This document shows positions 10,440 to 20,709 of a stretch of DNA of 64,000 bases, in pieces. How positions within the stretch are numbered: position 1 is the first letter of the stretch; every line of letters begins with the position of its first letter. The notes under the pieces are model-generated. The model was not told where the DNA came from, did not search any database, and worked only from the letters and a program-made list of their open reading frames with translations. The DNA comes from Bacteriovoracaceae bacterium (lineage in GTDB: Bacteria; Bdellovibrionota; Bacteriovoracia; Bacteriovoracales; Bacteriovoracaceae). The position numbers and the translations under genes are program-made. The stretch is taken from the NCBI GenBank assembly GCA_947441615.1, contig CANEUH010000018.1:18264-82263 (forward strand), read 5' to 3'.

Positions 10440-10945
10440 GTACTGCCGTAGAACAAAATAGTTCATTTAAAAATTACTTTAGTGGTCTTTTTAATGGGAT
10501 CTCTACAACGCTGAAGGGGATGTGGATTACCTTTAGGTATGTTTGGGCGGTAAAACCCGTTTCAATTGAATACCCTGAGGTTCGTGAGGTTCTTCCTGAG
10601 CGCGCTCGCATGCGTCTCTTTAATGATTCTCAAAACTGTATTTCTTGTACCCAGTGTGCGATGGCATGTCCTGTGGACTGTATTTATATTGCCTCTGAGA
10701 AGCTTCCTGAAGGATCTGAGATTAAAAAAACTTCTAATGGTCAAGCGATTAGATTGAAACTCACTCAATTTACAATTGATACAGCACTTTGTTGCTATTG
10801 TGGTCTTTGTACGACAGTTTGCCCTACAGAATGTTTAACACATTCTCATGATTATGAGTTCTCACAATATACAATCGATACGATGAAATATGATTACCTG
10901 GCCCCAGATGTAAAAGCGTGGCGAGATAGAATTGTTAAAGTTTAA
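10436..10945 (+). CDS. nuoI: NADH-quinone oxidoreductase subunit I (2x 4Fe-4S)
   Basis: CISCTQCAMACPVDC and CCYCGLCTTVCPTEC ferredoxin motifs; start overlaps nuoD stop. Confidence 0.9.
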   Translation: MSTAVEQNSSFKNYFSGLFNGISTTLKGMWITFRYVWAVKPVSIEYPEVREVLPERARMRLFNDSQNCISCTQCAMACPVDCIYIASEKLPEGSEIKKTSNGQAIRLKLTQFTIDTALCCYCGLCTTVCPTECLTHSHDYEFSQYTIDTMKYDYLAPDVKAWRDRIVKV

Positions 10946-10956
10946 TTAAAAAACAT

Positions 10957-10981
10957 AGGGCCCAAAACTGGGCCCTTTTTA
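10957..10981 (+). terminator. Rho-independent terminator after nuoI
   Basis: AGGGCCCA-AAAC-TGGGCCCT followed by T-run. Confidence 0.9.
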
Positions 10982-11299
10982 TTTTCTCTCGATAGTTTCA
11001 ATGACAAATTCATTATTATCAATTCCACCAGTAAATACGACAGAGACCTGAGCTCCTACTGGAAGAGATTTTATGAAGTCTATGGCACTCTTTGAGCTAT
11101 ATATACTGACTATGTAGTTGCGTCCTTCAAAAGTCACTAGTGAAGGAGATCCTTTTTTTAGGGTTCCATACTTTTTATAGGAAGTATTCGTGCTTGAAGA
11201 AAGAGAATCCAAGTTTTCTAACTTGTTTTCTTTTAGTGTGATGTTATTTCCGCATCCACTTAAGATGAATAAAGAAATGAGTGTTTTACTGAGCATCAC
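10979..11299 (-). CDS. Putative small lipoprotein
   Basis: Lipobox LFILSGCGN; overlaps upstream gene as an operon. Confidence 0.5.
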   Translation of the reverse strand: MMLSKTLISLFILSGCGNNITLKENKLENLDSLSSSTNTSYKKYGTLKKGSPSLVTFEGRNYIVSIYSSKSAIDFIKSLPVGAQVSVVFTGGIDNNEFVIETIERK

Positions 11300-11678
11300 T
11301 TATTGTCCCATCAATTTTTAATTTACCATCTTCTTTAACGACTATGAATTCTGCTTCATTTGAGATCGAAATATTTTTATTTATTGATTTTTCTTTTAAT
11401 GTCGCAAGATAGATTTCTCCCTTACTTCCCTTTTTCCAACTCATCGTGGTTTGAGATTGGACTAGAGACTCAGGTAGACTTTTAATTTTGTTTATGAGTT
11501 CTTTTTTTCCACCACTACCCTTAATAAATTTTTTAGTGAAGACTTCATCAATAAGTTCTATCTTTTTATGGTCCATAATCGAATCATATTTTTGAAAAAG
11601 CTCATTCATCGATTGATCATCAACCCCCAGGGCATAAAAAGAGATGAATAACATAAAAAAGGTTACTTGAAATCGCAT
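11286..11678 (-). CDS. Hypothetical secreted protein
   Basis: Signal peptide MRFQVTFFMLFISFYALG; operon overlap. Confidence 0.5.
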   Translation of the reverse strand: MRFQVTFFMLFISFYALGVDDQSMNELFQKYDSIMDHKKIELIDEVFTKKFIKGSGGKKELINKIKSLPESLVQSQTTMSWKKGSKGEIYLATLKEKSINKNISISNEAEFIVVKEDGKLKIDGTISDAQ

Positions 11679-12478
11679 CCATACTTCCTAGTAAGAGTGA
11701 TGATTTTATTGATGTACTCTTTAATCGTTCCCGGGCAAGAAGTGGGGTGATAGTAGTTGTGCCATTTGATATTATTAATCTTAGGATATTTCTTTTGAAG
11801 TTGGCAGGAGAGTCTCGCTACCAAGTCTTGAGTAGACTTAGTTGGGTAACGAGGTTTATCTAAAGGGTAACCGTTAGGATTTGTTTTTGAAAATGGAGCA
11901 TAGTTACCGATAACTACAATTCCTATAGTGGTAACATTGGCCTTGATTTTCCCATTTCGGATCAAATTAGGATTAATCTTAAATTCTTGGTTTTCTCTTC
12001 CACAAGTGATCAAACCATCATCCCACATTTTTTTTTGCTCTTCATTCATGGGGACAAAGGCATCGGATCCAGCATGTGCCCCGACGAGCTCCATAGGTCT
12101 AGCTTCCGTAACTTTAGCTTTTGGTGTTGAGCCGCCATTATAGGGAGAATTGACGGCATAAGAGTAAGCAATCATATACCAAGGGTCTTCCGGAGTTCCT
12201 CTCGCAAGATGGAGGCCATTGATTTGTTCAGGAGTCGTAGTGTTGATGGTTTCTGAATGATGGATCACAATTGTATCCACCATTTCTGTGGGCCTTCTAC
12301 AAAAACTCGCCTTAGGATTTCTCTCATATTGGGCCGTATGAATTGTCACATACTCAATGGGCCACTGAGGAACCAATGGACGAAAAATATTTTGATCTTG
12401 AGAGCAATTAGAACAGTCCTGTCCAGAGACAGAAAGGGAGATCATTAAGGAAAGTAGTGGTAGTAAAATGTTTTTCAA
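11663..12478 (-). CDS. N-acetylmuramoyl-L-alanine amidase (Amidase_2/PGRP-like), secreted
   Basis: MVDTIVIHHSE...TIGIVVIGNYAP...WHNYYHPTSCPG zinc-ligand pattern, signal peptide. Confidence 0.8.
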   Translation of the reverse strand: MKNILLPLLSLMISLSVSGQDCSNCSQDQNIFRPLVPQWPIEYVTIHTAQYERNPKASFCRRPTEMVDTIVIHHSETINTTTPEQINGLHLARGTPEDPWYMIAYSYAVNSPYNGGSTPKAKVTEARPMELVGAHAGSDAFVPMNEEQKKMWDDGLITCGRENQEFKINPNLIRNGKIKANVTTIGIVVIGNYAPFSKTNPNGYPLDKPRYPTKSTQDLVARLSCQLQKKYPKINNIKWHNYYHPTSCPGTIKEYINKIITLTRKYGCDFK

Positions 12479-12579
12479 ATAGACCTCTGATTCCTTATCG
12501 GTTCAGTCAGGTAAATCTTGAGAAATAAATATTCTTGAGAATTTGTGCTGTTGCATTATGATAAAGGAAGGAGAACATA

Positions 12580-12882
12580 ATGGAATTTAAAAGCTTTAGA
12601 GAATTCTATCCCTTTTACCTACGTGAACACTCAAATTTAATTTGTAGAAGGCTCCACTTTATAGGTACTTGCGGCGTCATTTCTTTACTGCTTTTATTCT
12701 TCTTTACTGGCCACCTTGTGACGATTGGATTGATTCCAATTGTTGGTTATGGTTTTGCATGGGTTGGTCATTTTGTTTTTGAGAAAAATCGTCCGGCCAC
12801 TTTTAAATACCCCTTCTATAGTTTACTTGGCGACTTCAAAATGTTTTGGGAAATTTTGACGGGAAAAATTTCTGCATTCTAA
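12580..12882 (+). CDS. DUF962/Mpo1-like membrane protein
   Basis: FREFYPFYLREHSNLICRRLHFIGT...GYGFAWVGHFVFEKNRPATFKYPFYSLLGDFKMF. Confidence 0.85.
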   Translation: MEFKSFREFYPFYLREHSNLICRRLHFIGTCGVISLLLLFFFTGHLVTIGLIPIVGYGFAWVGHFVFEKNRPATFKYPFYSLLGDFKMFWEILTGKISAF

Positions 12883-13706
12883 GAACTAGCACTCGAGTAA
12901 CTCTTTAAACCCTTTCTCCACACTGAAAGAACGACGATCCATAATCCCGAAGTGACAAGGATGAGGTGAAAAATTGTTTGGAGATTAAATCCTTCGATAA
13001 AAATGCGCGCAGGAAAAGAGGCAATGAGTCCAAAGGGTAACACCACTGTGAACAGCACTCTTAGCCAGCCTTTAAAAATTCGATCAGGCCTCTCCATTGC
13101 AAGTCCAAGAGTATAAAAGAGATCAATAAATCCTTTCGCACTTTGAGTCCAAAAAACGGGAAGAATCATCAGCATTTGGATGCAGTAGTAAATGAGTGAG
13201 CCATTAATCAATAAAATGATCAGTCCAAAGAGCGATAAAAGATTCCAATCCTGAGAATAAGAAAAAAGACTATGGAAGAAAAAAACGGCAGCGATCATGA
13301 GATTAATAAATGAATTTGCAGAGAATTCACGTAGGGAGAGAAAGAATAAAGGAGAAACAGGACGAATGAGGTAATAATCAAGCTCCCCTCGATTAATGTA
13401 AAAAGGAAGCCACCACATATTAGTAGAAAAAACAGTCATATTGATTGCATCAACGAGAAGATAGCAGCCAACGAATATCATCATTTGCTCTTCATTCCAT
13501 CCAGCGATGAGAGGAGTGTGAAGGAGTAAAATCTTAAATAGAGCGATATTAACAAAATAATACATGATATCCATCGCGATTCTAAAAAAGAAATCGATCC
13601 GGAATTCTAAGGCTTTTGAAAAAGAAAACTGTAGAAAGAAAAAGTAGAGCCTGAGATATCTTTTCATATCCCGACTCCTGAATAAGTATATTGACCTTTC
13701 TCCCAC
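12879..13706 (-). CDS. ABC-2 family exporter permease (COG3694-like)
   Basis: Six-TM pattern, NRGELDYYLIRPVSPLFF motif; operon with ATPase. Confidence 0.8.
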   Translation of the reverse strand: MGERSIYLFRSRDMKRYLRLYFFFLQFSFSKALEFRIDFFFRIAMDIMYYFVNIALFKILLLHTPLIAGWNEEQMMIFVGCYLLVDAINMTVFSTNMWWLPFYINRGELDYYLIRPVSPLFFLSLREFSANSFINLMIAAVFFFHSLFSYSQDWNLLSLFGLIILLINGSLIYYCIQMLMILPVFWTQSAKGFIDLFYTLGLAMERPDRIFKGWLRVLFTVVLPFGLIASFPARIFIEGFNLQTIFHLILVTSGLWIVVLSVWRKGLKSYSSASS

Positions 13707-14461
13707 AGGCGCTTAGCGAGCCAGTTAAAGATCAAAGACCATACCAACAATATGACAACTCCAAGAATCATTTCCTTAGTTGATAATTTTCCCATCATGG
13801 CATTAATGGGTAGAGAAACAAAATAGGGAAAGGGAGTAAATTGAATGATTTTTTGTAAAATATCTGGAAAAAAGTTTAATGGAATATAAGCTCCCCCGAA
13901 GAAAAAACACAAAAATCTTGCCATCACCATTAAAGACCAGATGTTATCCGCCCAGATTGAGATAAGTTCGATGAAAAGCGCCAAGTTACAATAAGCGTAA
14001 GAAGCCAACATGAAGAAGAACAATCCATAACTAAGTTGGATGACTTGATTGAGATCAAATTGATCAAAGATAAGCTGATATCCAATGAAGGCGAGGCATA
14101 GTTGAAGGCCATAAAAAGCACTATAAGTCAGGTAGGTCAGGGTTTTATAATTAAAAAATGAGATAGGGTATAATAGATAACGATTAAAAGTGCCCTCGTA
14201 AATTTCACGAGAAAGAAACCCCATGTTTTCTCCCGTGAGCATTTTTGAACCAATAGGAACGATGAGGTAATAGAGAGTCATGGTTTCAATGGTATATCCT
14301 TCCATGACTGTTTTTCCGGAAGCCTCAAAGATCGCCTGCCAAAGTGAGCGGGCAATAAAAATTTGAATACATGTTTGGCCAAGGAAAGTGACCCAGAAAT
14401 CAGTTCTGAAAGCGAGAATTTTTCTTATCTCGGACGCGACAACAAACCGCCACCATTTCAT
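13664..14461 (-). CDS. ABC-2 family exporter permease (COG4587-like)
   Basis: SREIYEGTFNRYLLYPISFF motif; FFGGAYIPLNFFP; operon with ATPase. Confidence 0.8.
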   Translation of the reverse strand: MKWWRFVVASEIRKILAFRTDFWVTFLGQTCIQIFIARSLWQAIFEASGKTVMEGYTIETMTLYYLIVPIGSKMLTGENMGFLSREIYEGTFNRYLLYPISFFNYKTLTYLTYSAFYGLQLCLAFIGYQLIFDQFDLNQVIQLSYGLFFFMLASYAYCNLALFIELISIWADNIWSLMVMARFLCFFFGGAYIPLNFFPDILQKIIQFTPFPYFVSLPINAMMGKLSTKEMILGVVILLVWSLIFNWLAKRLWEKGQYTYSGVGI

Positions 14462-15384
14462 GGGGATTTAATTCCATAATTCATTATAGACTCAATGATG
14501 TCATTAACCGATGGATCGTGAATATTGAGATCGAGAATATCATTAGATTTAAAGAGTTCTGAAGTTGTCGAACCAAGCTCAGAGCGACGAACATTCACTT
14601 TAAATGTTTTCTCTTTTGTTGTGACTGTTAGCCTCTTTTCATCTCCCATCATTTTTTGAACTTCGCTGAGGGCACCATCGTAGACGAATTCGCCTTCCTT
14701 TATAATCATAATGCGTGGACATAGCTCTTTAATATCTTCCATGTAGTGGGAAGTGAGGATCGTAATAGGTTTAAATTCAGATTGATAATTCCTCATAAAT
14801 TCTCGTACAGCTTTCTGAGCAGAGATATCTAGTCCGATCGTCGGTTCATCAAGAAAAATCACCTTCGGCTGGTGAAGTAACGCCGCCATCAGTTCAATCT
14901 TCATCCTCTCACCAAGAGAGAGTTTTCTCACTTGAGTTTTTAGCTGGTCCTTTATCATGAGAGTGTCAGCTAGAAATTCAATATTCTTTTTAAAAAGAAA
15001 ATCATCGATTTGATAGATCTCTTTTAAAAGTAGAAAACTATCAAGGGCAGGAAGATCCCACCAGACCTGTGCTTTCTGTCCCATAATGAGAGACATTTGT
15101 CTTCTGTAGTTATTATCTCTTTCCCATGGTTTAAAGCCTAAAATGGTTGCTTCACCGGAAGTCGGGTGAACAATTCCAGCTAGGATTTTAACAAGAGTTG
15201 TTTTCCCTGCACCGTTAGCTCCAATGAGACCAACGATTTCTCCTTGCTGTATTTTAAAACTCACTGACTTTAAAGCTTCTTTGATGACTTTTTCTCGTTT
15301 AAATAAAGCCTTCAAAGAACCCTTAAGACCCGGCTCTTTTCGGTGAGAGATAAAAGTTTTTCTAAGGTTTTTGACTTCGATCAT
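14458..15384 (-). CDS. ABC transporter ATP-binding protein (COG4586-like)
   Basis: Walker A GANGAGKTT, signature LSLGERMKIELMAALLHQP, Walker B VIFLDEPTIGLD. Confidence 0.93.
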   Translation of the reverse strand: MIEVKNLRKTFISHRKEPGLKGSLKALFKREKVIKEALKSVSFKIQQGEIVGLIGANGAGKTTLVKILAGIVHPTSGEATILGFKPWERDNNYRRQMSLIMGQKAQVWWDLPALDSFLLLKEIYQIDDFLFKKNIEFLADTLMIKDQLKTQVRKLSLGERMKIELMAALLHQPKVIFLDEPTIGLDISAQKAVREFMRNYQSEFKPITILTSHYMEDIKELCPRIMIIKEGEFVYDGALSEVQKMMGDEKRLTVTTKEKTFKVNVRRSELGSTTSELFKSNDILDLNIHDPSVNDIIESIMNYGIKSP

Positions 15385-16592
15385 TGCTTCTCCAGAACGA
15401 TGCCCTTAAGGTAGCTTCCTTCAGGAAAACCCTTTAATGTGGGGCAATCTTGTGCCAGCTGAAGTCGTGTGATCATTTTATAGTTGAGCTTTAGTTCTGT
15501 GAGATAGTCTTTTAAAATGCGATCAAATTTTTCCTGTCCCACTTGATGGGTATTAAGAAAGATCACTAGTTTTCCAGATGGCTTAAGAAGCTTGTTCATC
15601 TTTTCGAGAAGGTCTTTGTACGCCTTGATGGCAGAGGTTCTTTTTTCTCCATCTGAAGAAGAAGATGGTGGGTCACAAATAATAAAATCAAATGACTTAT
15701 TGTTGGCCATTAATTCATCTAAGGCATCATCAACACTTTTTGTCATGGCTTCATGTTCAGTGTGGTTTAGATCGGGATTAAGAGCAATATTTTGCTGAAG
15801 CCACTCAATATATTTTGGAGATAAATCGACCGAAACAACATTGGTCGCCCCAAGTTTCATCGACCAAAGAGAAAAAGCTCCTGTATAGCTATATAAATTT
15901 AAAACACTCATCCCAGGATTTATAAATTTCGAAAGATGATGTCGAATGGAACTCATATCAGTATAGAGGCCATGATCATAGGATGAACCTAAACGGATAA
16001 GATACTGGATCCCAAATTCGGAAAGATGGAATTCATCTCTGCGATTTTGATCTTGTGAATTGATGGGTAGTTTTTGAAGTTCTTTTGTTTCTCCGCGCAG
16101 TTGAAACCAGACATTTTCGTCCCTAATCTCAGGAAACACTTCTTGGAGAGTCGTTTGAATAATGGATTTATACCGATTCCAAAACCCGGTGTAGAATTGG
16201 ATAAGAACTCTATCTTTAAGTCTTTGAATAAAAAGTCCAGGAAGCTGATCGGCCTCGCCGAAAACGAGATAATAGTTCTCTCGTTCTTTGAGTTCTTTTT
16301 GTTGAATTCTTTTTTCAAATGCTAAGTCTAGTCTTCCTTGAATACTCGCGGTGAAGTGCTGTGCCTCGCGATCAAAAGGAAATTTCGTACTCCAGACTCT
16401 GGCCTTAACATTTTTGTGGTAAGGATCATGCATTAAAAGGGCGAGGGGACGTTTTCTCTCGTCCATCGCTATGACAAATTCTGATTGTCTGGGGAAGCGG
16501 TTAGAAAAATTATCCGATGTGATCCAAGGATGACCCTGGCGTAATAATTTAATAGATACCGGATGAATCAGGCATTCAGGAATTTTGTTCAT
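15381..16592 (-). CDS. Class I SAM-dependent rRNA methyltransferase, RlmI-like with PUA domain
   Basis: N-terminal PUA (HPWITSDNF), LNLYSYTGAFSLWSMKLGATNVVSVDLS, DFIICDPPSSSS. Confidence 0.85.
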   Translation of the reverse strand: MNKIPECLIHPVSIKLLRQGHPWITSDNFSNRFPRQSEFVIAMDERKRPLALLMHDPYHKNVKARVWSTKFPFDREAQHFTASIQGRLDLAFEKRIQQKELKERENYYLVFGEADQLPGLFIQRLKDRVLIQFYTGFWNRYKSIIQTTLQEVFPEIRDENVWFQLRGETKELQKLPINSQDQNRRDEFHLSEFGIQYLIRLGSSYDHGLYTDMSSIRHHLSKFINPGMSVLNLYSYTGAFSLWSMKLGATNVVSVDLSPKYIEWLQQNIALNPDLNHTEHEAMTKSVDDALDELMANNKSFDFIICDPPSSSSDGEKRTSAIKAYKDLLEKMNKLLKPSGKLVIFLNTHQVGQEKFDRILKDYLTELKLNYKMITRLQLAQDCPTLKGFPEGSYLKGIVLEKQ

Positions 16593-16607
16593 GTAAAGTC
16601 CGAGAGA

Positions 16608-16910
16608 TTATTGCTTAAGGTTATTTATTCTCTCTTCAGTTTTATCTAGGAGTCTTAATAGAATATTGGTTGCAAGATATGGGTTCTTCATATGATCAGC
16701 TATCTTTAACTGATTCATAATCTGTTCGCACTCTGAACCGACTTCATTTTGAAAAGGATCAAAATTAAGACCTAGGAACTGAAGTTTTTTCATGATGAGT
16801 TCGACTTCAACAACACTTTTGATTTCTAGCAGAGTTTTCTCAAATGAGACAACATAGTCCTCATGAGAGTTCGTCACCTTTGTATCAATTTGTTTCTGAA
16901 GTGAATTCAT
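16608..16910 (-). CDS. Hypothetical protein
   Basis: Clean ORF downstream of its own start; no recognised domain. Confidence 0.4.
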   Translation of the reverse strand: MNSLQKQIDTKVTNSHEDYVVSFEKTLLEIKSVVEVELIMKKLQFLGLNFDPFQNEVGSECEQIMNQLKIADHMKNPYLATNILLRLLDKTEERINNLKQ

Positions 16911-16990
16911 AGAACAGAAATTATGACAACACCTTGCAGCCTGTCAATGAATGGGAGAATGTTTAGACGATTTTTTTAGGGAGTTGTTTC

Positions 16991-17860
16991 ATGTCCTATG
17001 TTTTTTATTTTGTTATTATATTATCCCTTGTCCTGTGGGTGGAAGCCCCTTTTTTACTCGTTCCTAACCTGCTGATTACACGAAAAGACAAGGGCGATGA
17101 GCTGGAGCATTGGCTAAAGCAATTTAACTGGGGAGGTCGCATCGATTCTTCCATTTCCACAAAACTTCCAGAATATAAATTTTATTCAGGGGTCATCAAC
17201 ATACTTTTAGAACTTTCAAGAAAGATGGGTGGAACTTATCAAGAATCTTTGATCTTTCTGAGAGAAAGTCTTCAGGGTGATAAGCAGTTTGAAAAAAAAA
17301 TGAAAGAAACGGTCAGAGGTGTTTATCTTCAGATGGGTATGATGGTGATTCTTACTTGGGGTTTTATCTTCGCAGCTCTGAAAATTGTTGATTTAGAAAT
17401 TGAGATTAAAAAATTATTAATGATCTTTTTCTGGCAAACAAGTGGCATAGGGGCCCTACCGTTCTTATTACAATATTTTCGTAAAAGATATTTTTCCGAT
17501 ATCGGTCAGTTGTGGAAGATTCTTCTTAGTCTGAAATCTTTATCTAAGGTACCACTCTCTAGGACAGAAGTTTTAACATACGCAGGGGTGCAGGAGCTTA
17601 AATCCATTAAACAAACATCCTTGGAAATTATTGTGTCCAAGCTGAAAGAAACCTGTCATAAAACATTAAAATACGGCACTTCCTATGACGAGGATCTTCG
17701 GTATTTGATGGAAGAACTTCGGTTTGTTGAAAAATGGCATTATGAACTCTTTGAAAAAAGACTCATGGTGATAAAATTGGTCCTTCTGTCAGTCTTTTTC
17801 CTCCCATCGTATCTCGTATTTATTTTCTTTTTATTGGAGGATTTGAAGCTCCTCATGTGA
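16991..17860 (+). CDS. Membrane protein with TadB/TadC (T2SSF)-like topology
   Basis: N-terminal TM, cytoplasmic helical ELSRKMGGTYQESLIFLRESL, paired TMs, second cytoplasmic domain, C-terminal TM; RBS AGGGAG. Confidence 0.45.
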   Translation: MSYVFYFVIILSLVLWVEAPFLLVPNLLITRKDKGDELEHWLKQFNWGGRIDSSISTKLPEYKFYSGVINILLELSRKMGGTYQESLIFLRESLQGDKQFEKKMKETVRGVYLQMGMMVILTWGFIFAALKIVDLEIEIKKLLMIFFWQTSGIGALPFLLQYFRKRYFSDIGQLWKILLSLKSLSKVPLSRTEVLTYAGVQELKSIKQTSLEIIVSKLKETCHKTLKYGTSYDEDLRYLMEELRFVEKWHYELFEKRLMVIKLVLLSVFFLPSYLVFIFFLLEDLKLLM

Positions 17861-17930
17861 GTCTAAACTTTGGACATTTTGCCATCAACTGTGCTTTAAT
17901 GAGGCTTCTAAAAATTCAAAGGAAGTCTCA

Positions 17931-19610
17931 ATGTCTGGTCACAAGATTATATTTTCCATGCATAAAGTAGGGAAGGTTTATCCTCCAAAGAAGCAGGTCC
18001 TTAGGGATATTTCTCTTTCGTTCTTCTATGGCGCCAAAATTGGTGTCCTGGGTTTAAACGGATCTGGTAAGTCATCTCTTCTTAAAATTATTGCTGGTGT
18101 TGATAAAGATTACATTGGTGACGTCAATGCTTCAAAAGGTGTGACTTTCGGTTATCTTGAGCAAGATCCAAAACTTGATCCGAACAAAACGGTGAAAGAA
18201 GTCGTTCAAGATGGTCTTTCTGAACTTGTTAAAGTTGCCCAGCGATATGAAGAAGTGAATATGAAGCTCGGCGATGAGATGAGCGAAGATGAGATGAATA
18301 AGCTTTTGGATGAGCAGTCTATATTACAAGATAAAATGGATGCTCAAAATATTTGGGATCTTGATTCTCGACTAGAGTTAGCGATGGAGGCCCTTCGTTG
18401 CCCTCCTTCTGATCAATTATGTGGAGTTCTGTCAGGTGGTGAAAAACGCCGTGTGGCCTTATGCCGACTTCTTCTTTCGGAGCCAGATGTTCTCCTTTTG
18501 GATGAACCTACGAACCATTTAGATGCTGAAACCGTATTTTGGTTGGAGCGCCATCTTCAGGCCTATAAAGGGACTGTCATCGCAATCACCCACGATAGAT
18601 ACTTCCTTGATAATGTTGCTGGCTGGATTCTTGAGTTAGACCGTGGTCATGGAATTCCTTGGGAAGGAAATTATTCTTCTTGGCTAGAGCAAAAAACGAA
18701 TCGTCTTGCGACTGAAGAGAAGCAAGAGTCTCAGCGCCAAAAGAAGATGCAAGAAGAATTGGAGTGGATCAGATCTTCACCCAAAGCTCGACAGGCAAAA
18801 TCGAAGGCCCGGATTACAAATTACGAAAAAATGCTTTCTGATTCAAAAGAAAAACGAAATGAGACAACGGACTTATTCATTCCACCAGGCCCTAGGCTTG
18901 GAGATGTTGTTATTGATGCCAATAATATTTCTAAGGCTTTTGGAGACAGGCTACTTTATGAAGGTATTTCATTTAAGTTACCTCCAGGAGGAATTGTAGG
19001 GATCATTGGACCGAACGGAGCTGGTAAAACAACTCTCTTTAAGATGATAACAGATCAGCTTCAGCCTGATTCAGGAACATTCAAAGTTGGAGAGACTGTT
19101 AAGCTTTCATATATTGATCAGTCCCGCGAAATGAATTCTGATGCCTCGATTCTTCAGGAAATCTCAGGAGGACTTGATCTAATTAAACTAGGAAATCGTG
19201 AAGTGAATGCCCGTGCTTACATTTCTCGCTTCAATTTTACTGGAGAAGATCAGAATAAACGTATTAAAGAACTCTCTGGTGGTGAAAAAAACCGGGTTCA
19301 CTTAGCAAAAATGCTTAAGGAAGAAGGAAACGTCTTATTGCTTGATGAGCCTACAAATGATCTTGATGTAAATACACTCCAGGCACTTGAAAGAGCTCTC
19401 CTTGAGTTTGCTGGTTGCGCTGTGGTCATTTCCCATGATCGTTATTTTTTGGATAGAATTTGTACACACATGCTGGCATTTGAAGGTGACTCTAAAGTCA
19501 CTTGGTTTGAAGGAAATTTCCAAGATTATCATGAGGATCTCCGCCGCCGTCTTGGTGATAAAGCTGATATTCCTCAGCGAATTACTTATAAAAAACTTAA
19601 AAGAGATTAA
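17931..19610 (+). CDS. ettA: Energy-dependent translational throttle protein EttA (ABC-F)
   Basis: Two ABC domains GLNGSGKSS / GPNGAGKTT, LSGGEKRRVALCRLLLSEPDVLLLDEPTNHLDAETVFWLE; C-terminus GDKADIPQRITYKKL. Confidence 0.95.
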   Translation: MSGHKIIFSMHKVGKVYPPKKQVLRDISLSFFYGAKIGVLGLNGSGKSSLLKIIAGVDKDYIGDVNASKGVTFGYLEQDPKLDPNKTVKEVVQDGLSELVKVAQRYEEVNMKLGDEMSEDEMNKLLDEQSILQDKMDAQNIWDLDSRLELAMEALRCPPSDQLCGVLSGGEKRRVALCRLLLSEPDVLLLDEPTNHLDAETVFWLERHLQAYKGTVIAITHDRYFLDNVAGWILELDRGHGIPWEGNYSSWLEQKTNRLATEEKQESQRQKKMQEELEWIRSSPKARQAKSKARITNYEKMLSDSKEKRNETTDLFIPPGPRLGDVVIDANNISKAFGDRLLYEGISFKLPPGGIVGIIGPNGAGKTTLFKMITDQLQPDSGTFKVGETVKLSYIDQSREMNSDASILQEISGGLDLIKLGNREVNARAYISRFNFTGEDQNKRIKELSGGEKNRVHLAKMLKEEGNVLLLDEPTNDLDVNTLQALERALLEFAGCAVVISHDRYFLDRICTHMLAFEGDSKVTWFEGNFQDYHEDLRRRLGDKADIPQRITYKKLKRD

Positions 19611-20709
19611 ATTCTTTATCCCTTTCTTTGAGATCAGTTTCGATTTCAAAGAAAGGGATTCCTTTATCTGATCCTAGTATCTTTATAATCTCCTTCACCT
19701 TTTTGTTTTCCATAAAAACCACATACTCTAAATTTCGACATACAAGCTCCATGACCTTTTCAAAGTTTAAACTCACCTCATTAGAATAAAGAGAAAAGAG
19801 AAGGGCGATCCGATTGAGTGCATCTGCTGCAGTTGAAGCGTGGATGGTACCCATGAGTCCTTTATGTCCAGTATTCATCGCCATCAGGAAAGGAATCACT
19901 TCATGGGATCTCATTTCTCCCAAAATAATCCGGTCAGGACTTAGGCGTAAAGAATAGGCCAGATAAGACTTAAGGCTTGTTTCATTTGTCCTTCCTGAGA
20001 GAAACCTTGTTTGATTAGGATGGGGAGAAAGTATTTCATAAGTGTCTTCTAAAACAATCAGATGCTCCTCTGGATCAATTTCACTAAGAAGACTTGTAAG
20101 GATTGAGGTCTTACCTGAACCCGTTGACCCAGCAATGAGGACATTTTTTTTATTTTTCACTAATTCTTTCAGGCCATAAATATTCCCAAAAGTTGAAATA
20201 TCATGGGGTCTCGTTGCAAGAGATCTTAATGTCATTTTCGAAATGTTTTTGGGAGACGTTGAACTATGAATGAGGGTGATCCTAAATTTTTTATGAAATA
20301 GATCAGCATAGAAGCTAGTGAAGGGTTCCTGAACATTCCAATTTTGTTTAAATCGGACTGATATTATTTCTAACCACAACTGCCAATCCTCCTCAGCAAT
20401 TGGAATAGTGCAGCTTATTTTCTTGCCTGAATAAGAGATTTTCTGAATCTGATCTGGTGAGTGGAAAATGATTTCAGTCAAATCTTCCAAGATTAATGGC
20501 CCTAAAAATGTCCATGTCGTTAGTTTTTGAAAAAAATCTTGTATCTGGAGTAGATCATCTTCATCTCCAAGTAGAGGGAGCTCATGATAAAATTCTTCCC
20601 AAGAAGGAATGAGTCCTTTGTTTAAAAAAGAAATAAGAATTTCTTTAGCTCTTTTTAGTGCGATTTCTTTTGAGATGGGTTTTTCATCTTCTTTAAATAA
20701 ACTTAGCAT
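19597..20709 (-). CDS. CpaF/TadA-type secretion ATPase
   Basis: Walker A IAGSTGSGKTSILTSLL; RLSPDRIILGEMRSHEVIPFLMAMNTGHKGLMGTIHA. Confidence 0.9.
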   Translation of the reverse strand: MLSLFKEDEKPISKEIALKRAKEILISFLNKGLIPSWEEFYHELPLLGDEDDLLQIQDFFQKLTTWTFLGPLILEDLTEIIFHSPDQIQKISYSGKKISCTIPIAEEDWQLWLEIISVRFKQNWNVQEPFTSFYADLFHKKFRITLIHSSTSPKNISKMTLRSLATRPHDISTFGNIYGLKELVKNKKNVLIAGSTGSGKTSILTSLLSEIDPEEHLIVLEDTYEILSPHPNQTRFLSGRTNETSLKSYLAYSLRLSPDRIILGEMRSHEVIPFLMAMNTGHKGLMGTIHASTAADALNRIALLFSLYSNEVSLNFEKVMELVCRNLEYVVFMENKKVKEIIKILGSDKGIPFFEIETDLKERDKEFNLF

